NCBI RefSeq assembly: GCF_040782645.1
Contig: NZ_CP160403.1
Coordinates: 8,715,001 to 8,779,000, forward strand
Length of the DNA stretch: 64,000 nt
Direction: 5' to 3'
DNA from: Streptomyces sp. HUAS ZL42
GTDB lineage: Bacteria > Actinomycetota > Actinomycetes > Streptomycetales > Streptomycetaceae
The translations under genes and the position numbers were made by a program. Below are positions 25,344 to 34,845 of this stretch, in pieces (within the stretch, counting starts at the first letter, position 1; each line of letters begins with the position of its first letter). The notes beneath the pieces were generated by a model that did not search any database, was not told the origin of the DNA, and worked only from the letters and a program-made list of their open reading frames with translations.

Positions 25344-26503
25344 GGACGGTCGCCGTGGTCGGGGCCTCGCTGGCCGGACTGTCGGCGGCGCGCTCCCTGC
25401 GGAAGCAGGGCTACGACGGGCGGCTGGTCATCCTCGGAGACGAGCTTCACCGCCCGTACGACAGGCCCCCGTTGTCCAAGGAGTTCCTCGCCGGCACCCT
25501 CGGCGAAGCGGATCTCACGCTGGAGACGGACGACGAGGACCTCCGGGCGGAGTGGCTGCTCGGCGTCCGCGCCACCGGACTCGACAGCCGGGACCGCGCC
25601 GTGCGGCTCGCCGACGGCCGCGAGGTCCGCGCCGATGGCGTCGTCATCGCGACCGGCGCAGCCGCGCGTACCCTCCCGGGTTCCGAAGGCCTGGCCGGAG
25701 TGCACACCCTGCGCACCCTGGACGACGCCCGCATGTTGCGGGACGACCTGGCCCGCGGTGGGCGGCTGGTGGTGATCGGCGGCGGCTTCATCGGCGCCGA
25801 GGTCGCCTCCACGGCGTACGCCCTCGGACTGGACGTGACGGTGATCGAGGCGGCCCCGACGCCGCTCGCCGGGCCGCTCGGCGAGACCATGGGCGCCATC
25901 GTCTCCGCTCTCCACGCCGACCACGGCGTACGGTTGCTGTGCGGCGTGGGAGTCAAGGGACTGGGCGGGGAGAACAGGGTCGACGCCGTCCTGCTCGAGG
26001 ACGGGCGCAGCATTCCCGCCGACATCGTCGTCGTCGGTGTGGGTGCCCGGCCCTGTGTCGAGTGGCTGGAAGGATCCGGCGTCGCACTCGACAACGGCGT
26101 CAAATGCGGCGCGGACGGCCGCACCAGCCTGGCCGGTGTGATCGCGGTCGGTGACTGCGCCAACTGGTACGACCCCCGTACCGGTGCCCATCGCCGCGTC
26201 GAGCACTGGACCGGCGCGAAGGAGCGCCCCGACGCCGCCGTCGCCACGCTGCTGGCGGGCGGCGCGGTGGAACCGGGCGTGCCCCGGCCGCCGTACTTCT
26301 GGTCGGACCAGTACGGCGTGAAGATCCAGTTTGCCGGTCACGCGGCCGGCGCCGACAGTGTGACGATCGAGGAAGGCGCCCCGGACGACCGTAACGTCCT
26401 GGCCGTCTACCGGCGTGCCGGTGAGCCGGTCGCCGTGCTCGGGATGAACCAGCCGCGGCTGTTCACTCGCCGGCGCAAGCAGCTCGCCGCCACGACCTCT
26501 TGA
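25340..26503 (+). CDS. NAD(P)H:ferredoxin reductase, BphA4-like FAD protein (copy 1)
   Basis: 387-residue FAD/NAD reductase. FAD motif [37 protein letters not shown] motif [21 protein letters not shown], and IAVGDCANWYDP near the FAD-closing site. GTG start overlaps the ferredoxin stop. Supplies electrons through the Rieske ferredoxin to the betaine oxygenase, making a three-component system rather than the two-component GbcA/GbcB known from Pseudomonas. Confidence 0.9.
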   Translation: MRTVAVVGASLAGLSAARSLRKQGYDGRLVILGDELHRPYDRPPLSKEFLAGTLGEADLTLETDDEDLRAEWLLGVRATGLDSRDRAVRLADGREVRADGVVIATGAAARTLPGSEGLAGVHTLRTLDDARMLRDDLARGGRLVVIGGGFIGAEVASTAYALGLDVTVIEAAPTPLAGPLGETMGAIVSALHADHGVRLLCGVGVKGLGGENRVDAVLLEDGRSIPADIVVVGVGARPCVEWLEGSGVALDNGVKCGADGRTSLAGVIAVGDCANWYDPRTGAHRRVEHWTGAKERPDAAVATLLAGGAVEPGVPRPPYFWSDQYGVKIQFAGHAAGADSVTIEEGAPDDRNVLAVYRRAGEPVAVLGMNQPRLFTRRRKQLAATTS

Positions 26504-26528
26504 CACTGCTTCTGCCGCATCACATGCT
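26500..26528 (+). promoter_or_regulatory. Promoter of Rieske oxygenase copy 1
   Basis: -35 TTGACA (26500-26505) overlapping the reductase stop codon, 17-bp spacer, -10-like CATGCT (26523-26528). Confidence 0.5.
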
Positions 26529-26550
26529 GCGGTTGCATATGACACCCCGT

Positions 26551-26567
26551 GTTGCGCAGTCGGCAAC
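26551..26567. promoter_or_regulatory. IclR-type operator before Rieske oxygenase copy 1
   Basis: GTTGCGCAGTCGGCAAC, a 17-bp inverted repeat with arms GTTGC/GCAAC, 23 bp downstream of the -10 element. A weaker half site GTTGCATATGACACC begins at 26532. Confidence 0.6.
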
Positions 26568-26655
26568 TGGAATGCCGCACCACCCACAACGCCGTCCGGA
26601 GTGGCCTTCCCGGCGCGTGAATGACCGATCCACGACGTTTCCCGAGGAGTGCACC

Positions 26656-27786
26656 GTGACCTCGACCAGCCTGCCGGACAGCCTGATCGCCACTCTCCCC
26701 GGCTCCTCCTACACGGATCCGGCGATCTTCGCCCAGGAGCAGGAGCGCATATTCGAGACCATGTGGTTCTGCGTCGCGCGCGCCTCCGAACTGGCGAAGC
26801 CAGGCGCCTTCCGCACCGTCGACGTGGGCCGCGAGAGCATCCTCGTCACCCGTGCCCGGGACAACTCGATCCGCGCCTACTTCAACGTCTGCCGGCACCG
26901 CGGCGCCAAGATCTGCACGGAGGAGAGCGGCGAGGTCAAGCGGGCCTTCCAGTGCCCGTACCACGCCTGGACCTACGACCTCAACGGCAAGCTCGTCGCG
27001 GCGCCCAACCTCACCAAGATGCCCGACATCGGCCGCACCGAGTACGGGCTGGTGAGCGTGGCCGTCCGCGAATGGCTCGGCTATGTCTGGGTCTGCCTGG
27101 CGGAGAACCCGCCCTCCTTCGAGGAGGACGTCATCGGCGAGGTCGTCACCCGCCTCGGCGACGTCGAGTCGATCGAGCACTACGACATCGACAACCTCTC
27201 CGTCGGCAAGCGGATCGTCTACGACGTGAAGGCGAACTGGAAGCTCATCATCGAGAACTTCATGGAGTGCTACCACTGCGCCACGATCCATCCCGAACTG
27301 ACCGAGGTACTCCCCGAGTTCGCGGACGGTTATGCGGCCCAGTACTACGTCGGCCACGGCGCGGAGTTCGGTGAGGAGGTCCAGGGTTTCACGGTGGACG
27401 GTTCCGAGGGCCTGGACCGGATCCCGGGCGTCGCCGAGGACCAGGACCGCCGTTACTACGCGATCACCGTCAAGCCGCAGGTGTTCATCAACCTCGTGCC
27501 CGACCACGTGATCTTCCACCGGATGTACCCGGTGGCCGTCGACCGCACGATCGTCGAGTGCGACTGGCTCTACCTTCCGCACGTCGTCGAGAGCGGCAAG
27601 GACGTCAGCCGGTCCGTGGAGCTGTTCCACCGGGTCAACCAGCAGGACTTCGACGCCTGTGAGCGCACCCAGCCCGGAATGAGCTCGCGCATGTACGCCA
27701 AGGGCGGCGTGCTGGTGCCCAGCGAGCACCACATCGGCGCCTTCCACGACTGGGTGAACGAGCGCCTGGGCACCCACCAGGGGTGA
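26656..27786 (+). CDS. Rieske oxygenase, glycine betaine monooxygenase-like (copy 1)
   Basis: 376-residue alpha subunit of a Rieske non-heme iron oxygenase. Rieske ligands C79/H81 (CRHRGAK) and C100/H103 (CPYHAW); mononuclear iron site NFMECYHCATIH with H207 and H212. It resembles GbcA-type enzymes that demethylate glycine betaine to dimethylglycine and formaldehyde; context (betA, betB, betaine transporter, dimethylglycine oxidase) supports this. GTG at 26656 after GAGGAG. It abuts the convergent iclR gene (1-bp gap). A second copy at 55040 is almost identical through the iron-binding region. Confidence 0.85.
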   Translation: MTSTSLPDSLIATLPGSSYTDPAIFAQEQERIFETMWFCVARASELAKPGAFRTVDVGRESILVTRARDNSIRAYFNVCRHRGAKICTEESGEVKRAFQCPYHAWTYDLNGKLVAAPNLTKMPDIGRTEYGLVSVAVREWLGYVWVCLAENPPSFEEDVIGEVVTRLGDVESIEHYDIDNLSVGKRIVYDVKANWKLIIENFMECYHCATIHPELTEVLPEFADGYAAQYYVGHGAEFGEEVQGFTVDGSEGLDRIPGVAEDQDRRYYAITVKPQVFINLVPDHVIFHRMYPVAVDRTIVECDWLYLPHVVESGKDVSRSVELFHRVNQQDFDACERTQPGMSSRMYAKGGVLVPSEHHIGAFHDWVNERLGTHQG

Positions 27787-27787
27787 C

Positions 27788-28585
27788 TCAGCCCAGGTAC
27801 CCCATCCGGTGGCTGATCTCCTCCGCGCCCTTGAGCAGCACCGGGGAGAGCTCATGCAGACGCTCCTCGGTGAACCTGTACGAGGGCCCGGAGGCGCTCA
27901 GCGCCGCGATGACCTCTCCGTCCCGATTGCGAATCGGAGCCGCCATCGCATGGAGACCGATCTCCAGCTCTTCCAGGGTCCAGGCGTAGCCGCGCTCCAG
28001 AGCCTCGGCGAGGTTCTTCTCGAGTTTCGTCTTCGCGGTGATGGTGCGCGGTGCGACCTTCTTCATGCCGGCATCGGCGAGCAGTGCGGCACGCTCCTGG
28101 GTGGGCAGGTGGGCAAGCAGTATCTTGCCGCTGGAGGTGGCGTGCAGCGGGGTCAGCTGGCCGACCCAGTTGTGCGCGGTGACGGCACCCGGGCCTCGCA
28201 CCTGGTAGAGGTTGATCGCGTAGTGCTCCTGCATCACGGCGATGTTGATGGTCTCGCCGATCTCCGCAGCCAGCCGCTCGCAGATCGGGCGGCCCTGCTG
28301 CGTGATGTCGATACGCCCGGTGACCGCACCGGCCAGCCGTACGATGCCGAAGCCGAGACGGTACTTGCCGCGTTCGCCCGCCTGCTCCACCAGTCCGCGC
28401 GCCTCCAGGGCGCCGAGCAGGCGGAACGCGGTGGACTTGTGGACGTCGATCTCGGTGGCGACCTCGCTGACGCCGGCTTCGCCGCGTTGGGCGAGGATCT
28501 CCAGGACGCTGATGGCGCGGTCGACCGACTGCACCCCGCCGGCCTGTGACGTGGCCGTTTCCGGCTCGTTGCTGTGGTTGCTCAC
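27788..28585 (-). CDS. IclR-family regulator (copy 1)
   Basis: 265-residue IclR regulator. Winged helix: [52 protein letters not shown] (residues 17-70). The effector domain includes [18 protein letters not shown] and the late [19 protein letters not shown] start at 28585. A GCGAAACTATACGCAC site lies directly upstream of the start codon, indicating autoregulation. Closely related to copy 2 at 49102 and to the relic near 51.3 kb. Divergent from choline dehydrogenase. Confidence 0.92.
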   Translation of the reverse strand: MSNHSNEPETATSQAGGVQSVDRAISVLEILAQRGEAGVSEVATEIDVHKSTAFRLLGALEARGLVEQAGERGKYRLGFGIVRLAGAVTGRIDITQQGRPICERLAAEIGETINIAVMQEHYAINLYQVRGPGAVTAHNWVGQLTPLHATSSGKILLAHLPTQERAALLADAGMKKVAPRTITAKTKLEKNLAEALERGYAWTLEELEIGLHAMAAPIRNRDGEVIAALSASGPSYRFTEERLHELSPVLLKGAEEISHRMGYLG

Positions 28586-28586
28586 G

Positions 28587-28602
28587 GCGAAACTATACGC
28601 AC
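28587..28602. promoter_or_regulatory. IclR-type operator at the iclR copy 1 start
   Basis: Reads GTGCGTATAGTTTCGC on the minus strand, one base before the iclR start codon. The equivalent position in iclR copy 2 carries CGCGTATAGTTGCGC (49901-49915). Confidence 0.65.
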
Positions 28603-28649
28603 AGTAAACAACGCCGCCGCAAGAAGCGGGTCGAGCTCAGGGTCTGGAA

Positions 28650-28666
28650 GTTGCGCGTCCCGCAAC
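28650..28666. promoter_or_regulatory. IclR-type operator before betA
   Basis: GTTGCGCGTCCCGCAAC, perfect 6-bp arms GTTGCG/CGCAAC with 5-bp centre, 68 bp before the choline dehydrogenase start. Confidence 0.65.
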
Positions 28667-28734
28667 CTGGTGCGCATGGCGATACTGCGATTAGCATGCC
28701 TCGCAAATGTACGGCGCGAGCGAGACGAGGCACC

Positions 28735-30405
28735 ATGGCTCCCCTGCAATACGACTTCGTCATCGTCGGCGGTGGATCGGCCGGCAGCGCACTGGCGAAC
28801 AGACTCTCGGCGGACCCGGCGAACCAGGTCCTGGTACTGGAGGCCGGCCGGTCCGACTACCCGTGGGATGTCTTCATCCACATGCCCGCGGCGCTGACCT
28901 ACCCGATCGGTAGCCGGTTCTACGACTGGAAGTACGAGTCCGAGCCCGAGCCCCACATGGGCGGCAGGCGCATCTATCACGCGCGCGGCAAGGTGCTGGG
29001 TGGCTCCAGCAGCATCAACGGCATGATCTTCCAGCGCGGCAACCCCATGGACTACGAACGCTGGGCTGCCGACCCCGGAATGGAGACCTGGGACTACGCG
29101 CACTGCCTGCCGTACTTCCGGCGGATGGAGAACTGTCTCGCGGCCGACCCGGACGACGAGTTCCGCGGCCACGACGGTCCGCTCGTCCTCGAACGGGGCC
29201 CGGCCGCCAACCCGCTCTTCGGCGCCTTCCTCAAGGCCACCGAGGAGGCGGGCTACGCCCCCACCGACGACGTCAACGGCTACCGGCAGGAAGGTTTCGC
29301 CAAGTTCGACCGGAATGTCCACCGCGGACGTCGGCTGTCGGCTTCGAAGGCGTACCTCAAGCCCGCCAGGAAGCGGCCCAACCTCACGGTCACGACCCGG
29401 GCGCTGGTCACCCGCGTCCTCTTCGAGGGCAAGAAGGCCGTCGGCGTCGAGTACCAGCGAGGCAAGGGCGCCGTGAAGCAGGTCCGCGCCAAGGAGGTCA
29501 TCCTCTGCGGCGGCGCGATCAACTCCCCGCAGCTGCTGCAGCTCTCCGGCGTCGGCAACGCGGAGGAGCTGCGCGCCCTCGGTATCGACGTCGTCCACGA
29601 CCTGCCGGGCGTCGGCGAGAACATGCAGGACCACCTGGAGGTGTACATCCAGTACGCCTGCAAGCAGCCCGTCTCCATGCAGCCGTACCTGGCGAAGTGG
29701 AGGGCCCCCTTCATCGGCCTGCAGTGGCTCTTCCGCAAGGGACCGGCCGCCACCAACCACTTCGAGGCCGGCGGCTTCGCCCGCAGCAACGAGGACGTGG
29801 ACTACCCCAACCTGATGTTCCACTTCCTGCCCATCGCGGTCCGCTACGACGGTTCCGTGCCCGCCGGCGGCCACGGCTACCAGGTCCACGTCGGGCCCAT
29901 GTACTCCGACGCCATCGGCTCGGTGAAGATCAAGAGCAAGGACCCGCGCGAACACCCGGCGCTGCGCTTCAACTACCTCTCCACCGAGCAGGACCGCCGC
30001 GAGTGGGTCGAGGCGATCCGGGTGGCCCGCAGGCTCCTCAACCAGCCCGCGCTCGCCCCTTACAACGACGGCGAGATCTCTCCCGGCCCGAAGGTGGAGA
30101 CCGACGAGGAGATCCTCGCCTGGGTCGCAAAGGACGGCGAGACCGCGCTGCACCCGTCCTGCACCTGCAAGATGGGCACGGACGAGATGTCCGTCGTCGA
30201 CCCGCTCAGCATGAAGGTGCACGGTCTGGAGGGGGTGCGCGTCGTGGACGCGTCGGTGATGCCGTACGTCACCAACGGCAACATCTACGCGCCGGTGATG
30301 ATGATCGCCGAGAAGGCCGCCGACCTGATCCTCGGCAAGGAGCCGTTGCCCGCGTCCAAGGCGGCGTACTACCGCCACCGCGACGCCCACAAGCAGGTCG
30401 GGTAG
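28735..30405 (+). CDS. betA: Choline dehydrogenase
   Basis: 556-residue GMC-family flavoprotein, the length usual for BetA. FAD motif [18 protein letters not shown] at the N-terminus, GMC signatures [18 protein letters not shown] and [15 protein letters not shown], catalytic His region [13 protein letters not shown]-terminal [27 protein letters not shown]. It oxidises choline to betaine aldehyde (and onward) and passes electrons to the respiratory chain. Start at ATG 28735 after GAGACGAGG. It starts a rightward series with metF-like, hydrolase, betB and transporter genes. Confidence 0.93.
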   Translation: MAPLQYDFVIVGGGSAGSALANRLSADPANQVLVLEAGRSDYPWDVFIHMPAALTYPIGSRFYDWKYESEPEPHMGGRRIYHARGKVLGGSSSINGMIFQRGNPMDYERWAADPGMETWDYAHCLPYFRRMENCLAADPDDEFRGHDGPLVLERGPAANPLFGAFLKATEEAGYAPTDDVNGYRQEGFAKFDRNVHRGRRLSASKAYLKPARKRPNLTVTTRALVTRVLFEGKKAVGVEYQRGKGAVKQVRAKEVILCGGAINSPQLLQLSGVGNAEELRALGIDVVHDLPGVGENMQDHLEVYIQYACKQPVSMQPYLAKWRAPFIGLQWLFRKGPAATNHFEAGGFARSNEDVDYPNLMFHFLPIAVRYDGSVPAGGHGYQVHVGPMYSDAIGSVKIKSKDPREHPALRFNYLSTEQDRREWVEAIRVARRLLNQPALAPYNDGEISPGPKVETDEEILAWVAKDGETALHPSCTCKMGTDEMSVVDPLSMKVHGLEGVRVVDASVMPYVTNGNIYAPVMMIAEKAADLILGKEPLPASKAAYYRHRDAHKQVG

Positions 30406-30408
30406 ACG

Positions 30409-31245
30409 TTGGGTGCCGCAGGCCTACGGGCGCTGCTGGGCAACGTCCGCTACGAGGTGCTGCCCGCGAAGTCGACCGAGGACAAGGTCCTCGCCCATGT
30501 TCCGCGCGACGTCGTCGTCACCGTGACGGCTTCGCCGGTCAAGGGCCTGGGGCCGACCCTCGACCTCACCACCCGGCTCGCGGCCCACGGCTACCGCGTC
30601 GTCCCGCACGTGCCCGCGCGGCTGCTGCGGGACGACGCGCACCTGAAAGAGGTCGTCGAGGGGCTCCGCGAGGCGGGCGTGGACGACGTCTTCGTCCCGG
30701 CGGGCGACGCCGACCCGCCGGCCGGGGCCTACGACGGGGCGCTGCCGGTGCTGCGCAGGCTGAGCGAGCTGGGCAGGCCCTTCGCGCACGTCGGCGTCAC
30801 CGGTTACCCCGAGAGCCATCCGCTCATCCACGACGACGTCACCATCCAGGCGATGTGGGACAAGCGCGAGCACGCCACGTACATCGTGAGCAACCTCTGC
30901 TTCGATCCGCTTGTGCTGGGGGAGTGGGTCGCCCGGATACGGCGCCGGGACGTCACCCTGCCCGTCCATGTGGGCGTCGCGGGGCCCGTGCAGCGGGCGA
31001 AGCTGCTGGCCATGGCGACCAGAATCGGCGTGGGGGAGTCGACGCGCTTCCTGACCAAGCACGCGTCCTGGTTCCTGCGGTTCGCGGCACCCGGAGGGTA
31101 CTCACCCGAGAGGCTGCTGACCCGCGCCGAGGCGGCCCTCGCCGCACCCTGGGCCGGGGTCGCCGGCCTGCACCTGTTCACCTTCAACCAGATCGCCGAG
31201 ACGGAACGGTGGCGCCGCGCGTTACTGGACCGGCTGGGCGCCTGA
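30409..31245 (+). CDS. Methylenetetrahydrofolate reductase-like (MetF family) protein
   Basis: 278-residue TIM-barrel protein related to 5,10-methylenetetrahydrofolate reductase. Recognisable pieces are YEVLPAKSTEDKVLAHVPRD near the start, RVVPHVPARLL, VDDVFVPAGDADPPAGAY, HVGVTGYPESHPLI and GLHLFTFNQIAETERW. The start is TTG at 30409, only 3 bp after the betA stop, so it is translationally linked. Methylene-THF is produced when dimethylglycine and sarcosine are oxidised, so this protein could send those C1 units to methyl-THF. It is shorter and more divergent than housekeeping MetF. Confidence 0.75.
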   Translation: MGAAGLRALLGNVRYEVLPAKSTEDKVLAHVPRDVVVTVTASPVKGLGPTLDLTTRLAAHGYRVVPHVPARLLRDDAHLKEVVEGLREAGVDDVFVPAGDADPPAGAYDGALPVLRRLSELGRPFAHVGVTGYPESHPLIHDDVTIQAMWDKREHATYIVSNLCFDPLVLGEWVARIRRRDVTLPVHVGVAGPVQRAKLLAMATRIGVGESTRFLTKHASWFLRFAAPGGYSPERLLTRAEAALAAPWAGVAGLHLFTFNQIAETERWRRALLDRLGA

Positions 31246-31257
31246 CCGGGGAGAGGA

Positions 31258-32100
31258 ATGGCATCCGTCATCGACTGGCCATTGACCCGAACCTTCACCA
31301 GCACCTCCGGCGACGTCCGATGGGACCGGCTGGGCCACCGCGGCGGACCGCCGGTCGTCCTGCTGCACGGCACCCCCTTCTCCTCGTACGTCTGGCGTGC
31401 CGTCGCCCGCTCGCTCGCCCGCCACCATCAGGTCTTCGTCTGGGACATGCCCGGTTACGGGGCCTCGGAGAAGGCGGCGGGCCAGGATGTGTCCCTGGCC
31501 GCCCAGGGCCGGGTCTTCACCGAGCTCCTGAGCCACTGGGGTCTGGCGGACCCGCTGGCGGTCGCCCACGACTTCGGCGGGGCCGTGGCATTGCGGGCCC
31601 ACCTGCTGCACGGCGCCCGCTACCGGGCTCTCGCTCTGGTCGATCCGGTCGCGCTGGCGCCGTGGGGGTCCCCGTTCTTCCGGCTGGTCGGCGAGCACTC
31701 CGATGTCTTCGAAGTGCTGCCGCCGCCACTCCACCGCGCCCTGGTGCGCGAGTACGTCGGCTCCGCCAGCAGTCGCGGACTGCACCCGGCGGTCCTCGAC
31801 CGGCTCGTCGAGCCGTGGTCGGACGGCGTCGGCCAGGCCGCCTTCTACCGGCAGATCGCACAGGCCGACCAGCGCCACACCGACGAGATCCAGGGCCGCT
31901 ATGCCGGGATCGGCATCCCCACGCTCGTCTGCTGGGGAGAGAACGACACCTGGATCCCCGTGGCGAAGGGCCGCGAGCTGGCCGCTCTCATCCCCGACGC
32001 ACACTGGGAACCCATTGCCGGCGCGGGCCACCTCGTGCAGGAGGACGCCCCCGCGGAACTCACGGCTGCGCTCATCGCCTTCCTGCGGACCTGCGGCTGA
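31258..32100 (+). CDS. Alpha/beta hydrolase, Asp-nucleophile type
   Basis: 280-residue alpha/beta hydrolase. Oxyanion loop LLHGTPFSSYVWR, nucleophile elbow VAHDFGGAVAL with Asp rather than Ser, acid region VCWGENDTWIPV, and catalytic His in GAGHLVQEDAP. Asp nucleophiles are typical of haloalkane/haloacetate dehalogenases and epoxide hydrolases. The role in choline/betaine metabolism is unclear; it may act on an alternative quaternary-amine precursor. 12 bp after the metF-like gene in the same operon. Confidence 0.8.
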   Translation: MASVIDWPLTRTFTSTSGDVRWDRLGHRGGPPVVLLHGTPFSSYVWRAVARSLARHHQVFVWDMPGYGASEKAAGQDVSLAAQGRVFTELLSHWGLADPLAVAHDFGGAVALRAHLLHGARYRALALVDPVALAPWGSPFFRLVGEHSDVFEVLPPPLHRALVREYVGSASSRGLHPAVLDRLVEPWSDGVGQAAFYRQIAQADQRHTDEIQGRYAGIGIPTLVCWGENDTWIPVAKGRELAALIPDAHWEPIAGAGHLVQEDAPAELTAALIAFLRTCG

Positions 32101-32225
32101 CGCGAGACGGCGGAGGGCTTGTGGCCGTATACGACCGGTGTGAACTCGCACGAAATCGTCATCCTCCAACCTCTTGACGTCGGTCTGGTCATTCGTCAGG
32201 GTGTTCCACCACAAGCAATTGAATG

Positions 32226-32242
32226 CACGATGCGCAACGAAT
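32226..32242. promoter_or_regulatory. Weak IclR-type half site before betB
   Basis: ACGATGCGCAACGAATT shows the TGCGCAACGAA core shared with the stronger cluster sites, 22 bp before the betB start. The 163-bp gap 32101-32263 also contains GTATACGACCGG near 32126. Low confidence as an operator. Confidence 0.3.
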
Positions 32243-32263
32243 TCCAGCTGAAGGGCTTGGCTC

Positions 32264-33733
32264 GTGGCAGACCTGTACGTGGATGGCGAATGGCGGGAAC
32301 CGGTGGCCGGAGGCCGCCGGGAGATCCGATGTCCCGCCGACGGCACGCTCAGCGCGACCGTCTCGGAAGGGACGCGTCCCGACACCGAGGCGGCGATCGC
32401 AGCGGCCCGCCGCGCCTTCGACGAGGGCCCCTGGCCGCGCACCCCCGAGCGGGAGCGAGGTGCGCTCCTCCTGCGCACCGCCGACCTCATCGAGCGCGAC
32501 GCGAAGGAGTTCGCCCGCGCCGAGTCGCTCGACACCGGCAAGCGGCTCGCGGAGAGCGAGTACGACATCGCCGACGTCGTCTCTTGCTTCCGATACTACG
32601 GTGGGCTCGGCGGCACCGACGCCGGCCGTGTGATCGACACCGGCCGCGACGACGCCGTCAGCCGTGTCGTGTACGAGCCGATCGGGGTGTGCGGGCTGAT
32701 CACCCCGTGGAACTACCCGCTGCTCCAGGCGTCCTGGAAGGTCGCCCCCGCCCTCCTCGCGGGCAACACGATCGTACTCAAGCCCAGTGAGCTCACCCCC
32801 TCCACTTCGATCCTGCTGATGAAGACACTGGAGGAGGCCGGGCTGCCGGCCGGCGCCGCCAACCTCGTCCTGGGGACCGGACCCGAGGTGGGCGCCCCGC
32901 TCTCCGAGGACCCGGCCGTCGACATGGTCTCCTTCACCGGCGGCCTGGAGACCGGCAAGCGGATCATGGCGACCGCAGCCGCGACCGTGAAGAAGGTCGC
33001 GCTGGAACTCGGCGGCAAGAACCCCAACGTCATCTTCGCCGACGCCGATTTCGAGACGGCCGTGGACTTCGCTCTCACGGCCGTCTTCCTGCACTCGGGC
33101 CAGGTGTGCTCGGCCGGCGCCCGCCTGATCGTCGAGGACTCGCTGCACGACCGCTTCGTCGACGAGGTCGTGCGCCGCGCCCGGCAGATCCGCCTCGGCG
33201 GGCCCTTCGACCCCGAGGCCGAGACCGGAGCGCTGATCTCCGCCCAGCACCGGGAGAAAGTCGAGGCGTATGTCGCCGCGGGCCTCGCCGAAGGCGCCGT
33301 ACTGCGCTGCGGCGGCGAACGCCCCGACGACCCCGCCCTCGCGGGCGGCTTCTACTACCCGCCGACCGTCCTCGACGAATGCCGGCAGGACATGCGCGTG
33401 GTCCATGAGGAGTCCTTCGGACCCGTGCTCACCGTGGAGCGTTTCACCGGCGAGGACGATGCCGTGCGCATCGCCAACGACACCGTGTACGGACTCGCCG
33501 GAGCCGTCTGGACCCAGGACGCCGGAAAGGCCCAGCGGGTCGCCCGGCGGCTGCGCCACGGCACGGTGTGGATCAACGACTACCACCCCTATGTGCCACA
33601 GGCGGAATGGGGCGGTTTCGGGCACTCGGGCGTGGGTCGGGAGCTGGGGCCGACCGGCCTGGACGAGTACCGAGAGCCCAAACACATCTGGCAGAACATC
33701 CACCCCCGGCCGCAACACTGGTTCCGCGGCTGA
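32264..33733 (+). CDS. betB: Betaine-aldehyde dehydrogenase
   Basis: 489-residue NAD(P)-dependent aldehyde dehydrogenase, usual BetB length. Cofactor region [22 protein letters not shown], catalytic Glu in LELGGKNP, catalytic Cys in [12 protein letters not shown], and the C-terminal [12 protein letters not shown]. Oxidises betaine aldehyde to glycine betaine after BetA. GTG start with AAGGG upstream. The transporter operon follows 20 bp later. Confidence 0.9.
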   Translation: MADLYVDGEWREPVAGGRREIRCPADGTLSATVSEGTRPDTEAAIAAARRAFDEGPWPRTPERERGALLLRTADLIERDAKEFARAESLDTGKRLAESEYDIADVVSCFRYYGGLGGTDAGRVIDTGRDDAVSRVVYEPIGVCGLITPWNYPLLQASWKVAPALLAGNTIVLKPSELTPSTSILLMKTLEEAGLPAGAANLVLGTGPEVGAPLSEDPAVDMVSFTGGLETGKRIMATAAATVKKVALELGGKNPNVIFADADFETAVDFALTAVFLHSGQVCSAGARLIVEDSLHDRFVDEVVRRARQIRLGGPFDPEAETGALISAQHREKVEAYVAAGLAEGAVLRCGGERPDDPALAGGFYYPPTVLDECRQDMRVVHEESFGPVLTVERFTGEDDAVRIANDTVYGLAGAVWTQDAGKAQRVARRLRHGTVWINDYHPYVPQAEWGGFGHSGVGRELGPTGLDEYREPKHIWQNIHPRPQHWFRG

Positions 33734-33753
33734 ATGCCGAAGAGAGGTCGAAA

Positions 33754-34845
33754 GTGACCCAAACTCAGACCGAGAAGTCGCATCGGCGCGGCACGCCCCA
33801 GGACTCGGGGGACACTCCGGTCATCTCCGTGCGCAATCTGTGGAAGGTGTTCGGGCCGAAGGCCGAGCGGATTCCGGACTCCGAGGAGCTGTGCGGGCTG
33901 ACCCGCCGCGAGCTCATGGACCGTACGGGATGCACGGCCGCCGTACGCGATGTGAACTTCGACGTCCGCAAGGGCGAGGTCTTCGTCGTGATGGGCCTCT
34001 CCGGTTCCGGCAAGTCCACGCTGGTGCGATGTCTCACCCGGCTGATCGAACCCACCTCCGGTGAGCTCGTCTTCGAGGGCCAGGACATCCGCGAAGCGGA
34101 CGACAAACGCCTGCGCGACCTGCGGCGCCGCAAGTTCTCCATGGTCTTCCAGCACTTCGGCCTGCTGCCCCACCGTCGCGTGGTGGACAACGTGGCGTTC
34201 GGCCTGGAGATCCGCGGCATGGGCAAGGCCGAGCGGACCAGGCGGGCCCGGGAGGTCGTCGAGCTGGTCGGCCTGGCCGGTTACGAGAACTCCTACCCCG
34301 ACCAGCTCTCCGGCGGTATGCAGCAGCGCGTCGGTCTCGCCCGGGCGCTGGCCGGCGATCCGGACGTGCTCTTCTTCGACGAGCCGTTCTCGGCGCTCGA
34401 CCCGCTGATCCGCCGTGACATGCAGAACGAGGTCATCCGGCTGCACCACGAGGTCGGCAAGACGATGGTGTTCATCACCCACGACCTCTCCGAGGCCCTC
34501 AAGCTGGGCGACCGCATCCTGATCATGCGCGACGGCAAGATGGTCCAGTGCGGCACCGGCGACGAGCTGGTCGGCGCCCCGGCCGACGACTACGTGCGCG
34601 AGTTCGTCAAGGACGTACCGCGCGGAGACGTGCTCACCCTGCGCTGGATCATGCGCCCGCTGGAGGACGGCGACGCCCTCGACGGTCCCGAGCTGGGCCC
34701 CGATGTCGTGGTGCGGGAAGCCACCCGGGCCGTCCTGGCGGCCGACAAGCCGGTCAAGGTCGTCGAGCACGGCAAGCTGCTCGGCATCGTCGGCGACGAG
34801 GAGATCCTCGCGGTGGTCGCCGGGCAGGAAGGCGACCTGCGATGA
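33754..34845 (+). CDS. Glycine betaine/quaternary amine ABC transporter ATP-binding protein
   Basis: 363-residue ProV/OpuAA-type ATPase. Walker [11 protein letters not shown]-loop [11 protein letters not shown], signature [16 protein letters not shown], Walker [15 protein letters not shown]-loop [10 protein letters not shown] long N-terminal segment with [12 protein letters not shown] is typical of this family, and the C-terminal 80 residues resemble a CBS-like regulatory tail ([19 protein letters not shown]). GTG start after AGAGAGG. It overlaps the permease gene by 4 bp. Confidence 0.92.
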   Translation: MTQTQTEKSHRRGTPQDSGDTPVISVRNLWKVFGPKAERIPDSEELCGLTRRELMDRTGCTAAVRDVNFDVRKGEVFVVMGLSGSGKSTLVRCLTRLIEPTSGELVFEGQDIREADDKRLRDLRRRKFSMVFQHFGLLPHRRVVDNVAFGLEIRGMGKAERTRRAREVVELVGLAGYENSYPDQLSGGMQQRVGLARALAGDPDVLFFDEPFSALDPLIRRDMQNEVIRLHHEVGKTMVFITHDLSEALKLGDRILIMRDGKMVQCGTGDELVGAPADDYVREFVKDVPRGDVLTLRWIMRPLEDGDALDGPELGPDVVVREATRAVLAADKPVKVVEHGKLLGIVGDEEILAVVAGQEGDLR

